Assembly (NCBI GenBank): GCA_015272395.1
Contig: JACYLQ010000036.1
Span: 1 to 64,000 of the forward strand
Direction of reading: 5' to 3'
DNA: 64,000 bases
DNA from: Calothrix sp. C42_A2020_038
Lineage (GTDB): Bacteria > Cyanobacteriota > Cyanobacteriia > Cyanobacteriales > Nostocaceae
In this document: positions 1-9,321 of the stretch, piece by piece
How positions within the stretch are numbered: the first letter of the stretch is position 1
How the letters are laid out: every line of letters begins with the position of its first letter
The notes under the pieces: model-generated
What the model was told of the DNA's origin: nothing
What the model saw: the letters and a program-made list of their open reading frames with translations, nothing else
The model's database searches: none
Made by a program: the position numbers and the translations under genes

Positions 1-55
1 ACGAAACTTGCAATGCAAGTTGGAACCCCCTAACTTTAGTTATGGGGTAGTTCAG
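1..55 (+). mobile_element. Right end of an IS200/IS605-family (tnpB) element
   Basis: The first 55 bases match the segment at 18839-18893 that follows a tnpB remnant. Shared blocks are ACGAAACTT, TTGGAACCCCC and GGGGTAGTTCAG. A hairpin is visible: CCCC (27-30) and TAAC (31-34) pair with GTTA (39-42) and GGGG (44-47), leaving T43 as a bulge. In this family the right end carries the transposition hairpin and encodes the scaffold of the TnpB guide RNA (omega-RNA). The tnpB gene itself would lie left of the window, so I cannot tell whether the element is intact. Confidence 0.7.
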
Positions 56-183
56 ATGATTAGTAATTATCTACTGACAAGATAAAAAAGTTTAAATAAC
101 TTTGGACTTGTAGCAACTGTGGTGTACATTAAGTATTAAGTTATGTGTCAATTCTGAACGATATCACCTGATTGGAGAAAAGA

Positions 184-513
184 ATGAGTACGGGTGTAAT
201 TACTATCACTGATACTGAATTTGAAACTGAAGTTTTGAAATCTGAACAGCCCGTATTACTGTATTTTTGGGCTTCTTGGTGCGGTCCTTGTAGACTGATG
301 ACATCGACGGTAAATAATGTTGCTAGTATTTATGGTGACCGCCTTAAAATAGTCAAAATGGAAGTTGACCCCAATCCTGCTGCTGTCAAGCATTACCAAG
401 TAGAAGGTGTACCTGCTTTTAGAATAGTTCAAGACGGTAAACTTTTGGCAGCTACTGAAGGCGCCATTGGTAAAGATAAATTGTTTAGCTTTATTGATAG
501 CCATTTAAACTAA
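184..513 (+). CDS. Thioredoxin family protein
   Basis: A 109-residue thioredoxin fold that would act as a cytosolic dithiol-disulfide oxidoreductase. The active site WCGPC is canonical and sits in the usual context (FWASWCGPCR), and the cis-proline loop GVPAF is present. The length is normal for a thioredoxin. I place the start at ATG 184 because GGAG at 174-177 is a well-spaced ribosome binding site; a TTG four codons upstream is also in frame. It has its own upstream region of about 130 bases after the IS end and is followed 53 bases later by an aminotransferase on the same strand, so cotranscription is possible. Which thioredoxin class it belongs to (m, x, y or other) cannot be told by eye. 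Confidence 0.93.
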   Translation: MSTGVITITDTEFETEVLKSEQPVLLYFWASWCGPCRLMTSTVNNVASIYGDRLKIVKMEVDPNPAAVKHYQVEGVPAFRIVQDGKLLAATEGAIGKDKLFSFIDSHLN

Positions 514-566
514 TAAAGGTTCTTGACGCGCGGTCTTGGCTGTCGGGAATATCGGATTTTGAAATC

Positions 567-1775
567 ATGAAGCTACCTGAAATGCAGTTTGCCAAACGTT
601 TACAACCCCTGCAAGTCAATGTATTTGCGGATATGGACATAGCCAAGACGAAAGCTTTGGCAGCGGGGAAAGAGTTAATTGATTTGTCGCTAGGTTCCTC
701 GGACTTAGCGGCAGAATTACATGTTATTGATGCTATTACGAAATCACTAAACGACCCACTAACCCACGGTTACTTACTTTTCGGCGCCACTCAAGAATTT
801 CGGAGCGCAGTAGCGACTTGGTATGAGCGAAAGTTCAGCATTTCCATTAACCCGGAAACTGAAGTATTACCTTTGATTGGTTCACAAGAAGGAACAGCTC
901 ATTTACCTTTAGCAATTCTCAATCCTGGTGACTACGCATTGCTACTTGACCCTGGTTATCCTTCTCATGCAGGTGGGGTATATTTGGCTTCAGGATTAAT
1001 TTATCCGATGCCAATACGGGCGGAAAATGATTTTTTGCCGTTGTTTACAGATATTCCTGTGGGTGTCTTAGATAAAGCGCGCCTTATGGTGTTAAGTTAC
1101 CCACATAACCCGACTACCGCAACTGCACCTTTATCTTTTTTTGAAGAAGCAGTTGCTTTTTGTCAACAGCATAATATTGTTCTAGTTCATGATTTTCCCT
1201 ACGTTGATATAGTCTTCTTTGACCGCGAAAAAAAACTTATAACTAACTCTAGTCTTGCTCCCTCAATATTCCAAGCTGACCCAGAAAAAAGCGTCTCTAT
1301 TGAGTTCTTCACGTTATCAAAGTCCTACAACATGGGTGGTTTCCGCATTGGCTTTGCTATTGGTAACGCTGACTTAATTCGTGCGCTACGTCAGGTTAAA
1401 GCTGCCGTTGACTTTAACCAGTACCGAGGAATTTTAAACGGGGCCGTTGCTGCTTTAACCGGACCCCAAACAGGAGTTGAGACTGCTGTTGCTACTTTTA
1501 AAAGGCGCCGTGATGCTTTTGTCAGTGCCTTACAACACATTGGTTGGGATGTACGAGTACCCCAAGCCACAATGTACGTTTGGGCTAAACTACCAGCTCC
1601 TTGGAATCAAAATTCGATCGAATTTTGCACAAAATTAGTTCAAGAAACAGGTGTAGCTGCTTCACCAGGCGCAGGCTTTGGTTTGGCAGGTGAAGGTTAT
1701 GTCCGCTTTGCCCTTGTTCGTGACCCTTCAGTTTTAGAAATTGCCGTCCAAAAAATCTCAGAATTTCTGCGGTAA
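567..1775 (+). CDS. Class I/II aminotransferase, LL-diaminopimelate aminotransferase-like
   Basis: A 402-residue fold-type I PLP enzyme. The PLP-binding lysine is K252 in the motif TLSKSYNMGGFRIGF, and the cofactor-binding stretches around G105-SQEG, the SYPHNPTT segment (178-184) and the D209 region are all present, so it should be catalytically competent. The overall pattern resembles the cyanobacterial proteins annotated as LL-diaminopimelate aminotransferase, which make LL-diaminopimelate for lysine and peptidoglycan synthesis. Related enzymes act on aspartate, alanine or aromatic amino acids, so the exact substrate is inferred. It lies 53 bases after the thioredoxin gene. ATG 567 matches the usual family N-terminus; no strong ribosome binding site is visible. 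Confidence 0.85.
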   Translation: MKLPEMQFAKRLQPLQVNVFADMDIAKTKALAAGKELIDLSLGSSDLAAELHVIDAITKSLNDPLTHGYLLFGATQEFRSAVATWYERKFSISINPETEVLPLIGSQEGTAHLPLAILNPGDYALLLDPGYPSHAGGVYLASGLIYPMPIRAENDFLPLFTDIPVGVLDKARLMVLSYPHNPTTATAPLSFFEEAVAFCQQHNIVLVHDFPYVDIVFFDREKKLITNSSLAPSIFQADPEKSVSIEFFTLSKSYNMGGFRIGFAIGNADLIRALRQVKAAVDFNQYRGILNGAVAALTGPQTGVETAVATFKRRRDAFVSALQHIGWDVRVPQATMYVWAKLPAPWNQNSIEFCTKLVQETGVAASPGAGFGLAGEGYVRFALVRDPSVLEIAVQKISEFLR

Positions 1776-1972
1776 ATTTACAAATGTTTTATTAGCGGTT
1801 AATGAAAAGTTTATAAAATTTGCCTTAAATTTCAGTATTCTCAAGCTAGACTACAGAGAGAATACTGAATATTATCGTTGTATATCAAACATCAATCAAT
1901 CGTATTACTGACAATTGGTTGAAAATAATAACTATGCACTTATCGCTAGCCTTATTGGCTAGATTGAAATTT

Positions 1973-2509
1973 ATGAGCAGAAAACTGGGCAGAAGTCTAG
2001 GTATTTGTTTTGGTGTTAATGTAGTTATAATAACAGGATTGGCAAGTGTGACAATAACCCCAGCCCAAGCAACATCATTAAAAAATGTTCCATTTGAGCA
2101 AAAAGAAGAATTTAAAATACTTTTGAATCAAAATAAAGATATTTCTAATAATTTGCTCAAGCTATCCCCTAATATCAAAAATTTCTTGAGTAATAAGCAT
2201 GATAACGAAATTGAGTATCGGTTATTTCAAGAAACCCAAGATACTCTCAACGAAGTTAAACAAGCAAGTAAAGTCACCCAGGAAAATATTGATGGCAAGA
2301 CAATAGTATATTTTTATAGCCTAGAATCAACAAAACCTACAGATCAACTTAGTAATAACACAAATATTTCGGGCACTTATCAAATTCTAAGAAAGTTGCC
2401 TGCTCCTCCAGCTAGAAGAAAAGTATCTGAGCCAGCGACTGGTTTTGGAGTAGTAATATTAAGCTATTTTACTGTGCAGCATAAGCTAAAGCGAGTGGGG
2501 AAGTATTAA
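1973..2509 (+). CDS. Secreted protein of unknown function with a PEP-CTERM-like tail
   Basis: I do not recognise the family. From ATG 1973 the protein (178 residues) begins with a basic n-region, a hydrophobic stretch and a TPAQA site, which together make a typical signal peptide. In-frame starts at TTG 1919 and ATG 1934 would only lengthen the n-region. The middle is polar, rich in N, K and Q, and helical in character. The last 27 residues have the layout of a sorting tail: a SEPATGFG motif, a short hydrophobic helix and a basic end (KLKRVGKY), like a diverged PEP-CTERM/cyanoexosortase signal. No exosortase gene is in this window, so processing is an inference. No operon partner is evident. 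Confidence 0.6.
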   Translation: MSRKLGRSLGICFGVNVVIITGLASVTITPAQATSLKNVPFEQKEEFKILLNQNKDISNNLLKLSPNIKNFLSNKHDNEIEYRLFQETQDTLNEVKQASKVTQENIDGKTIVYFYSLESTKPTDQLSNNTNISGTYQILRKLPAPPARRKVSEPATGFGVVILSYFTVQHKLKRVGKY

Positions 2510-2721
2510 ATCCTAAAAAGCTGATTTTAACTTGCATTTTTGCGTAAATTTAAAATTTGAGCTAATATTGTTTAACACATATAATCATGTATAAAAATTT
2601 TTATTTATTACTTCAGACTGCATGAAATAAATCAATAAAGTTTAGAAATTCAACGAGTTTTGTGCAGTTATTTTGAGTCCAGTAGTTATCGTTGAGTTTT
2701 TACCTAATTGAATAGGGAGAA

Positions 2722-3144
2722 ATGACAGCGCAATTACTTGATACGAAACAACAGTATGAGTCTTATCCATCTAGACGCATTCTATTGATAGAAGATAACG
2801 ACATGAATAGAATGTTGCTTAGTGATTATTTAGCTTATTTTCATTATGATGTTATGGGTCTGCCAGAAGCATCAGGATTTTTCTCTACGCTTGAGCTATT
2901 TCAACCCGAATTAATCCTCTTAGACCTAAAGTTGCCGGATATTGATGGCTACTCAGTATTAAAAGCAGTAAAACAAAAGCCAAAGTATTCAGCAATACCA
3001 GTTATTGTCGTTTCAGCTTTCGCATTTAAAGCTGATCAAGATAAAGCAATGAAATTAGGTGCGAGTCGTTACTTCGTCAAACCAGTAAATCTGAATGAAT
3101 TGGTGGCAGCGATTGAAGAGGAATTGGCTCACTTTTCTAACTAA
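2722..3144 (+). CDS. Single-domain response regulator (CheY-like)
   Basis: A 140-residue receiver domain with no output domain. The phospho-acceptor is D68 in LILLDLKLPDIDG, the acidic pair is E24-D25, the switch serine is S98 (IVVSAF) and the conserved lysine is K120 (YFVKPVNL). This is complete and typical of a two-component receiver that works through protein partners. ATG 2722 follows a good GGGAGA ribosome binding site. No histidine kinase is adjacent: the KdpD-like protein downstream lacks a kinase domain. The partner is therefore unknown. The N-terminal 17 residues before the domain are unstructured in appearance. Confidence 0.92.
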   Translation: MTAQLLDTKQQYESYPSRRILLIEDNDMNRMLLSDYLAYFHYDVMGLPEASGFFSTLELFQPELILLDLKLPDIDGYSVLKAVKQKPKYSAIPVIVVSAFAFKADQDKAMKLGASRYFVKPVNLNELVAAIEEELAHFSN

Positions 3145-3179
3145 AATATTTATTATCATTCAGGTTCTCAAGCGAGTTA

Positions 3180-3359
3180 TTAATCAGCTTTTTGGTTGGT
3201 GATATAGTCCTCAACACTTTGGCTCAAACTCTGTACAGAACTGCCAATTTGGGAGATTTTTCGTTGCATCTGTGCTAGTAACAAAACTGCGGTTTGCAAT
3301 TCGTTAAGGGTTTCAGCCATTGCGTCGCGATATTGAGATTCAAATTCTTGTGCGTTCAT
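3180..3359 (-). CDS. Small conserved-looking hypothetical protein (59 aa)
   Basis: A minus-strand reading frame of 59 codons starting at ATG 3357-3359, preceded by an AAGGATG ribosome binding site. The product begins MNAQEFESQYRDAM and is highly helical and amphipathic, with regularly spaced leucines (about residues 18-30) and Q/S-rich heptads, suggesting a short coiled coil. It is convergent with the response regulator, whose stop codon lies 36 bases away. I do not recognise the family. The good ribosome binding site and the clean amphipathic pattern make it more likely real than chance, but a homology search is needed. Confidence 0.6.
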   Translation of the reverse strand: MNAQEFESQYRDAMAETLNELQTAVLLLAQMQRKISQIGSSVQSLSQSVEDYITNQKAD

Positions 3360-3992
3360 AATTGAGCATCCTTATATTCAAATTTATCTGTGGCTGTATT
3401 TAGCATAAACATTAGATACGAGCAGATAAATCCGTTGAACCGCCGAATTGCAAGGGTTTTTGTCAATTTCCGAGATATTTACTAATTAAACGATATATTC
3501 ATTTCATTTTGATAAGAAAATGTAAAAAAAAACTTATCGATTACTAAGTTACAAACAAAATTGCTCATTACAAGCCCTTGAGGAGGCGCGGAAAGTCTTT
3601 CGAGCAATCATACTTTATAAATACTGATATTAGTTTGTAAAATCTTTGACATACTATATACATAAATGTGAAGATACGTTATTCAAAGATGTTGTCTAGT
3701 GGTCTGTGTCATTAATTTTGAGGTGTTGTGGAACAGGTGTCCTCGCCTGTGCATTTTGCAGGCAGGGATGCCTGACCCACAAGATATTATTAATACCACC
3801 AAAACTCATAACACACACGACTAGTTAACTTTCATGAATTTGGGTAATTTACCTGCTGTATTTCAGTCTTTGATTTCCAAATTGTGTCAAATTTCGTAAA
3901 CTTAGAATATCTTAATATAATGTTTCTATCTTTTTGGCGGCATCAGCAAATTAGTAAGTAGATATTAAATCATATGTACTATAAAAGGAATT
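3360..3992. other. Gene-free stretch with a MITE-like insertion
   Basis: No convincing coding sequence. It holds the divergent upstream regions of the 59-residue gene and of the KdpD-like gene, and a MITE-like element at 3696-3824. The remainder is AT-rich with no recognisable RNA motif. Confidence 0.6.
3696..3824. mobile_element. MITE-like element with terminal inverted repeats (copy 1)
   Basis: The left end TGGTCTGTGTCATTAATTTT recurs at 8697. The right end is an imperfect reverse complement (about 16 of 21 bases) and both ends are flanked by CTAG, compatible with a TA target duplication as made by IS630/Tc1-type transposases. No transposase is encoded. Two small hairpins lie inside: ACAGG/CCTGT at 3733-3750 and CAGGC/GCCTG at 3759-3774; the latter belongs to the palindrome family seen elsewhere in the window. 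Confidence 0.65.
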
Positions 3993-5117
3993 ATGTATTA
4001 TTCCTCGTCTTTCTCCTCTTCTGGTCAGTCGCACATTGGTTCAAGCCGACGTGGGAAGCATAAAATTTTTATTGGAATGGCGCCTGGTGTTGGCAAAACT
4101 TACAAAATGCTTGAAGAAGCGCATCAAATGAAGGCAGAGGGTATTGATGTTGTGATTGGTTTTCTGGAAACCCACGGACGTAAAGAGACAGCAGAAAAAG
4201 CTGTTGGGCTTGAAGTAGTTAAGAGAAAAGCTATTGTTTACCAGAACGTAACTTTAGAAGAGTTTGATACTGATGCGGTTTTAAAGCGCTGTCCGCAACT
4301 TGTTTTAGTGGACGAACTTGCTCATACTAATGTTCCTGGTTCGGTACGCGAAAAGCGCTACCAAGATGTCGAAGTGATTTTACAGGCAGGAATTGATGTT
4401 TACTCAACTGTGAATATTCAGCACTTAGAAAGCTTAAATGATTTAGTAGCAAGAATTACAGGTATTATTGTTCGCGAACGTATTCCCGACCGCTTGCTCG
4501 ACGAAGCGGATGAAGTTGTAGTGATAGATGTAACACCAGAAACTTTGGAAGAACGGTTGCGCGAAGGTAAAATTTACAGGCTTGAAAAAATTGAGCAATC
4601 GTTAGAGAATTTTTTCCAGCGACGCAATTTGATTGCATTGCGCGAACTGGCTTTACGGGAAGTTGCAGATACTGTCGAAGATGAAGGAAATTCTTCCAAC
4701 TTCAAGGGACAAAGTTGTCATATTCACGAACGAGTTTTAGTTTGTGTTTCGACGTATCCAAATTCGATACAGTTGCTGCGTCGTGGCGCCAGAATTGCAA
4801 GCTATATGAATGCTCCTTTATATGCAGTATTTGTTGCAGACTCCGACCGCTTTTTAAGCAAGCAAGAAAGTCTACATGTTGAAACTTGCGAAAAGCTATG
4901 TAAAGAATTCGGTGGTGAATTTTTAAGAATAACGAGTTTTAATATTCCCGAAGAAATTGCGAAAATCGCATCTGAACTTCATATTACCCAAATAGTTATC
5001 GGTGAAAGTCAAAAATTAGGATGGAAACGCTTTTTCAAGAGGTCTTTCACACAGCGATTAATGGAATTAATACGACACCAAAATATAGATTTACATATTA
5101 TTGCAACCGAAAACTAA
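3993..5117 (+). CDS. kdpD: Truncated KdpD: N-terminal KdpD domain plus Usp-like domain, no kinase
   Basis: A 374-residue cytosolic protein. Residues about 20-230 are the KdpD N-terminal domain, with Walker A GMAPGVGKT (28-36) and the DELAH motif (107-111). Residues about 245-370 resemble a universal-stress-protein domain (HERVLVCVSTYPNS, then VIGESQKLGWKRFF). The four membrane helices and the histidine kinase of full KdpD are absent. Short KdpDs of this design are known in cyanobacteria, for example Anabaena. Full KdpD senses K+ and turgor and drives kdpFABC through KdpE; neither kdpFABC nor kdpE is in this window, so the target is unknown. ATG 3993 fits the family start. Confidence 0.9.
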   Translation: MYYSSSFSSSGQSHIGSSRRGKHKIFIGMAPGVGKTYKMLEEAHQMKAEGIDVVIGFLETHGRKETAEKAVGLEVVKRKAIVYQNVTLEEFDTDAVLKRCPQLVLVDELAHTNVPGSVREKRYQDVEVILQAGIDVYSTVNIQHLESLNDLVARITGIIVRERIPDRLLDEADEVVVIDVTPETLEERLREGKIYRLEKIEQSLENFFQRRNLIALRELALREVADTVEDEGNSSNFKGQSCHIHERVLVCVSTYPNSIQLLRRGARIASYMNAPLYAVFVADSDRFLSKQESLHVETCEKLCKEFGGEFLRITSFNIPEEIAKIASELHITQIVIGESQKLGWKRFFKRSFTQRLMELIRHQNIDLHIIATEN

Positions 5118-5136
5118 TATATATATAAAGAATCGG

Positions 5137-5154
5137 GCGGGCAGGGATGCCCGC
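5137..5154. repeat. Palindromic repeat GCGGGC-AGGGAT-GCCCGC
   Basis: Perfect 6-bp inverted repeat with a 6-base loop, followed by CCACAAG. It lies between the convergent kdpD and chlN genes, where it could also act as a bidirectional terminator. Related copies occur at 3759, 15773, 17426, 25515, 60972 (half) and 63034. Confidence 0.7.
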
Positions 5155-5170
5155 TCCACAAGACGTTTAG

Positions 5171-6589
<1,419 letters not shown>

Positions 6590-6597
6590 TTATGATT

Positions 6598-6666
6598 TAA
6601 GAGTTATGAGTTAAGAGTTATGAGTTTATAAATTCCTAACTCCTAACTCCTAACTCCTAACTCCTA
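6598..6666. repeat. Heptamer repeat cluster (GAGTTA / TAACTCC)
   Basis: Several GAGTTATGA-type units are followed by four to five tandem TAACTCC heptamers, so the two halves can fold on each other. The array overlaps the stop codon of the DUF5331 gene and fills the gap before chlN. Such short tandem repeats (STRR) are typical of heterocystous cyanobacteria. Confidence 0.8.
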
Positions 6667-7392
6667 TCCGTTAGGGAACAGGCGCGCTATTTCCGAGTCT
6701 TCAAAAACATTAGCGCCAAATTCCCCATTCGCTTCGCCTTTTTGGGCTTGTGTTTCCTCACTCCAAACATCCATCAATACGTCGCTAAATCCATGTTCGT
6801 CGTCCGACGTATTGATATCTTCGAGTTCGTTATAAGTTTGATTCTTATTTGTTAATTCAGTATCAAAAGATACATCTCCACCAAAGTCGTCATCTACAGC
6901 CATTGAGTCCAATTCAGGTTCTGCCGTCTCTTCGATACTGGCGCCGATACCATTTAGAGACATTTCCCTAATCTCACTAGTATCTGTATCATCTATAGAG
7001 AAACTGCTAATTGCTGTACCATTATCAAAACCACTAGTAAGTAAACCAGGTACTTGCTGATCAGATTCATCTGTAGCCGTATCATGTTGATCTTTTTGAT
7101 AAGGGATGACACGATTACCCAGCACAACATCTGGGTCGAAGTGTAAACCCAAAACTTCTACAAGTGTATCTGCATCTGGATTCAGTTTGGAAAAAGGTAG
7201 CATCAACTGCGCTAGCTTTGGTTCTAGTGCGTTGACTACTCCCAGGATGAGGTAACTGGATGGTCGCTTGCCACCATCTGGTGTGTACACAGATTCAACT
7301 TGCATTTGCAAGGTAATCCACTCGCGGTTAGCTTGGAAGAATTGCAACCACTTCTGTTTTAGAGATTCTGTAAAGCTGTAAAAAAATGCCAT
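6664..7392 (-). CDS. DUF5331 protein encoded between chlL and chlN
   Basis: A 242-residue protein starting MAFFYSFTESLKQKWLQFF, the pattern I associate with the cyanobacterial DUF5331 family, which is commonly found between chlL and chlN. The first ~100 residues look folded (LILGVVNALEPKLAQLMLPF, then VLGLHFDP). The remaining ~140 residues are strongly acidic and low in complexity (many D, E, S, T), probably disordered. I choose ATG 7392, preceded by AGGGG; an in-frame start at 7431 would overlap chlL. Function is unknown. Operon position suggests a role linked to dark protochlorophyllide reduction, but that is inference only. Confidence 0.8.
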   Translation of the reverse strand: MAFFYSFTESLKQKWLQFFQANREWITLQMQVESVYTPDGGKRPSSYLILGVVNALEPKLAQLMLPFSKLNPDADTLVEVLGLHFDPDVVLGNRVIPYQKDQHDTATDESDQQVPGLLTSGFDNGTAISSFSIDDTDTSEIREMSLNGIGASIEETAEPELDSMAVDDDFGGDVSFDTELTNKNQTYNELEDINTSDDEHGFSDVLMDVWSEETQAQKGEANGEFGANVFEDSEIARLFPNG

Positions 7393-7423
7393 ATAGCCCC
7401 TATCCTGAGAAAGAGATAATGAT

Positions 7424-8290
7424 TTATACAATCATCAAGTCTAATTCTTCTTCCGGATTAGGAACTGGGGGTTTACTCGGATTTAAGTAAAAATCCGATA
7501 ACAAAGCAAATAATTCCCTATCTTGAGCATCATTGGGGACAACTCCTTCAGGACGTGCTAAAATTTGGTCGGCAATGCTGAGGTAGTAGTCACATACGTA
7601 CTTTAATGAGGGGTCGTAATCTGCCATCTCGAACAACGTTTTACCTTTAACGCGCGAAACGCGAATATCTTCTATAAGTGGCAGCACCTCCAAAACTGGC
7701 ATTGGTACAGCTTCAACATATTTATCAATCAGGTCACGTTTACTAGTACGGTTGCCAATCAACCCAGCTAAACGTAATGGGTGAGTTCGTGCTTTTTCGC
7801 GAACCGAAGCTGCAATTCGGTTTGCTGCAAACAAAGCATCAAAACCATTGTCTGTAACAATCATGCAGTAGTCTGCGTAGTTCAAAGGCGCCGCAAAACC
7901 GCCACAAACAACGTCACCAAGAACATCAAACAAGATAACATCGTACTCATCGAAAGCATTGAGTTCTTTAAGCAATTTCACAGTTTCACCAACCACGTAG
8001 CCACCACATCCTGCACCTGCTGGTGGACCACCTGCCTCAACACAGTCAACACCACCGTAACCCTTATAGATTACATCTTCTGGCCAAACATCTTCATAGT
8101 GATAATCTTTCTCTTGTAAGGTATCAATAATTGTCGGAATTAAAAATCCAGTCAAAGTAAACGTACTGTCATGCTTTGGGTCACAGCCTATTTGTAATAC
8201 TTTTTTACCCCGCATCGCGAGGGCAACGGAAATATTACAGCTAGTCGTAGATTTACCGATACCACCTTTTCCATAAACTGCTAGTTTCAC
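7424..8290 (-). CDS. chlL: Light-independent protochlorophyllide reductase iron-sulfur ATP-binding protein
   Basis: ChlL (288 residues) is the NifH-like reductase of the dark-operative enzyme. As a homodimer it holds one [4Fe-4S] cluster and passes electrons to the ChlNB component at the cost of ATP. The P-loop [11 protein letters not shown] is at residues 7-17. The two cluster cysteines lie in PPAGAGCGG and GDVVCGGFA, and the switch regions ([13 protein letters not shown]) are intact. It is the first gene of the minus-strand chlL-DUF5331-chlN set, with an upstream gap of about 560 bases that should contain the promoter. It could be mistaken for NifH, but the ChlL-specific C-terminus and the neighbour chlN settle the call. 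Confidence 0.98.
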   Translation of the reverse strand: MKLAVYGKGGIGKSTTSCNISVALAMRGKKVLQIGCDPKHDSTFTLTGFLIPTIIDTLQEKDYHYEDVWPEDVIYKGYGGVDCVEAGGPPAGAGCGGYVVGETVKLLKELNAFDEYDVILFDVLGDVVCGGFAAPLNYADYCMIVTDNGFDALFAANRIAASVREKARTHPLRLAGLIGNRTSKRDLIDKYVEAVPMPVLEVLPLIEDIRVSRVKGKTLFEMADYDPSLKYVCDYYLSIADQILARPEGVVPNDAQDRELFALLSDFYLNPSKPPVPNPEEELDLMIV

Positions 8291-8849
8291 GTTTTTGCCT
8301 CTTATCCTTGCTTATATTAATTTCGTTTACATAAAAGCAGCTTGGGATGAGCAACACCCCTTTTACCAAGCTTGTGGGAAATCCGTGAGGTGCTTGAATG
8401 CAATTATTGTTCAATTCAAAATCAAAATAAAGAGGTCGATTTAGTCAAAAAGAGCTTAATATAAATTATTTAAGACTATTTATGCTTAAAATTGTTTTTA
8501 ATCTATTAAATTTCTTTATTAAACCAAAAAAAATCAATTTATAATTATTTATTATTTTTATTTTATAAAAATAGTTACAATAAACAAAAATATCTAAAAA
8601 TTTTTATATGTAAGCTTTTGACTCTCAAATAAGAGGTTCCACCAGTTGTGTTTAGTTCTGAAGAAAGCTATACCCAACTTATGATTCTTAAGTAGTGGTC
8701 TGTGTCATTAATTTTGGTCGTATAAATCATTTCTTGTGCTTCAGTCATACAAAGTCTGTGCTACAACACCCTAAAACTAATGACACAGACACTTAATCAG
8801 GTTTACTGCGTTCCTTGTAAAGAATTATCAAATTTATCAAAAAAGCAAC
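8291..8849. other. AT-rich chlL upstream region with a MITE-like copy
   Basis: No supported gene. The part next to chlL (8300-8640) is very AT-rich and presumably holds its promoter and leader; no specific operator was identified. The distal part carries the second MITE-like copy (8688-8796). Confidence 0.6.
8688..8796. mobile_element. MITE-like element with terminal inverted repeats (copy 2)
   Basis: The left end AGTGGTCTGTGTCATTAATT is identical to copy 1 at 3696-3824. The right end reads as its reverse complement with about two changes (ACTAATGACACAGACAC). The element is bounded by TTAAGT and ACTTAA. It is about 109 bases, too short for a transposase, and its interior differs from copy 1. 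Confidence 0.7.
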
Positions 8850-9107
8850 CTAGGCTGTTTCTTCACCCGTGCGGATATCTTCCAAAGTTTGCCAACCAGG
8901 ATGCCACAACTCACGGTCTTGTAGTATTGTCGCGTTTATCCAAAAGCGAACATTTGGATCACAAGATGACACCATTTCTGCATAAACCCATTTTCCCTGG
9001 TTTTTGCGGTTAACTACTTCAAAATGGCGCCAACCATCAACTTTTTTCTGTGCTGTCCACTTGGAACCAAGTAAATACGGAAATTTTTGCTTTTTTGATT
9101 TAGGCAT
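8850..9107 (-). CDS. TIGR02450 family tryptophan-rich small protein
   Basis: An 85-residue protein with the pattern KWTAQKKVDGWRHFEVV and further tryptophans at WVYAEM, FWIN, LWHPGW. This is the signature of the short, Trp-rich TIGR02450 family (DUF2389), found in cyanobacteria and other bacteria and without known function. The N-terminus is basic (MPKSKKQKFPYLLG). A perfect 7-bp inverted repeat (TTGACTC-AAAAA-GAGTCAA, 9121-9139) sits 14 bases upstream of the start codon and could form a leader hairpin or operator. No operon partner is apparent. Confidence 0.85.
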   Translation of the reverse strand: MPKSKKQKFPYLLGSKWTAQKKVDGWRHFEVVNRKNQGKWVYAEMVSSCDPNVRFWINATILQDRELWHPGWQTLEDIRTGEETA

Positions 9108-9120
9108 AAATACTTAAAAC

Positions 9121-9139
9121 TTGACTCAAAAAGAGTCAA
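9121..9139. promoter_or_regulatory. Perfect 7-bp inverted repeat upstream of the TIGR02450 gene
   Basis: TTGACTC (9121-9127) and GAGTCAA (9133-9139) are separated by five A. On the minus strand it lies in the leader directly before ATG 9107. Possible operator or hairpin; no regulator can be named. Confidence 0.35.
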
Positions 9140-9321
9140 AAAAAATATTAAATTATATTAAATACTTTTAATTATAGTAAAAAGTGAGACTTTAGGACTT
9201 TGTTGGGAATGCCAACCTGAAAAAATAAACAAACAGTGTACTAGTTGAGTTATGGAGGCTAATTATTCGGTAGGATACTCGAAATTACCTTTGCCTCTGT
9301 TGAAAAGCATTTCGCCTACTT

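Noticed and set aside
6598-6666. Possible CRISPR array
   Set aside because: Units are 7 bases long and contiguous, with no spacers; no cas genes in the window.
7393-7431. Longer DUF5331 start overlapping chlL
   Set aside because: The extra 13 residues lack family character and ATG 7392 has a better ribosome binding site.
8780-9013. 77-codon plus-strand frame opposite the TIGR02450 gene
   Set aside because: The minus strand carries the conserved Trp-rich protein; the plus frame starts inside the MITE end.
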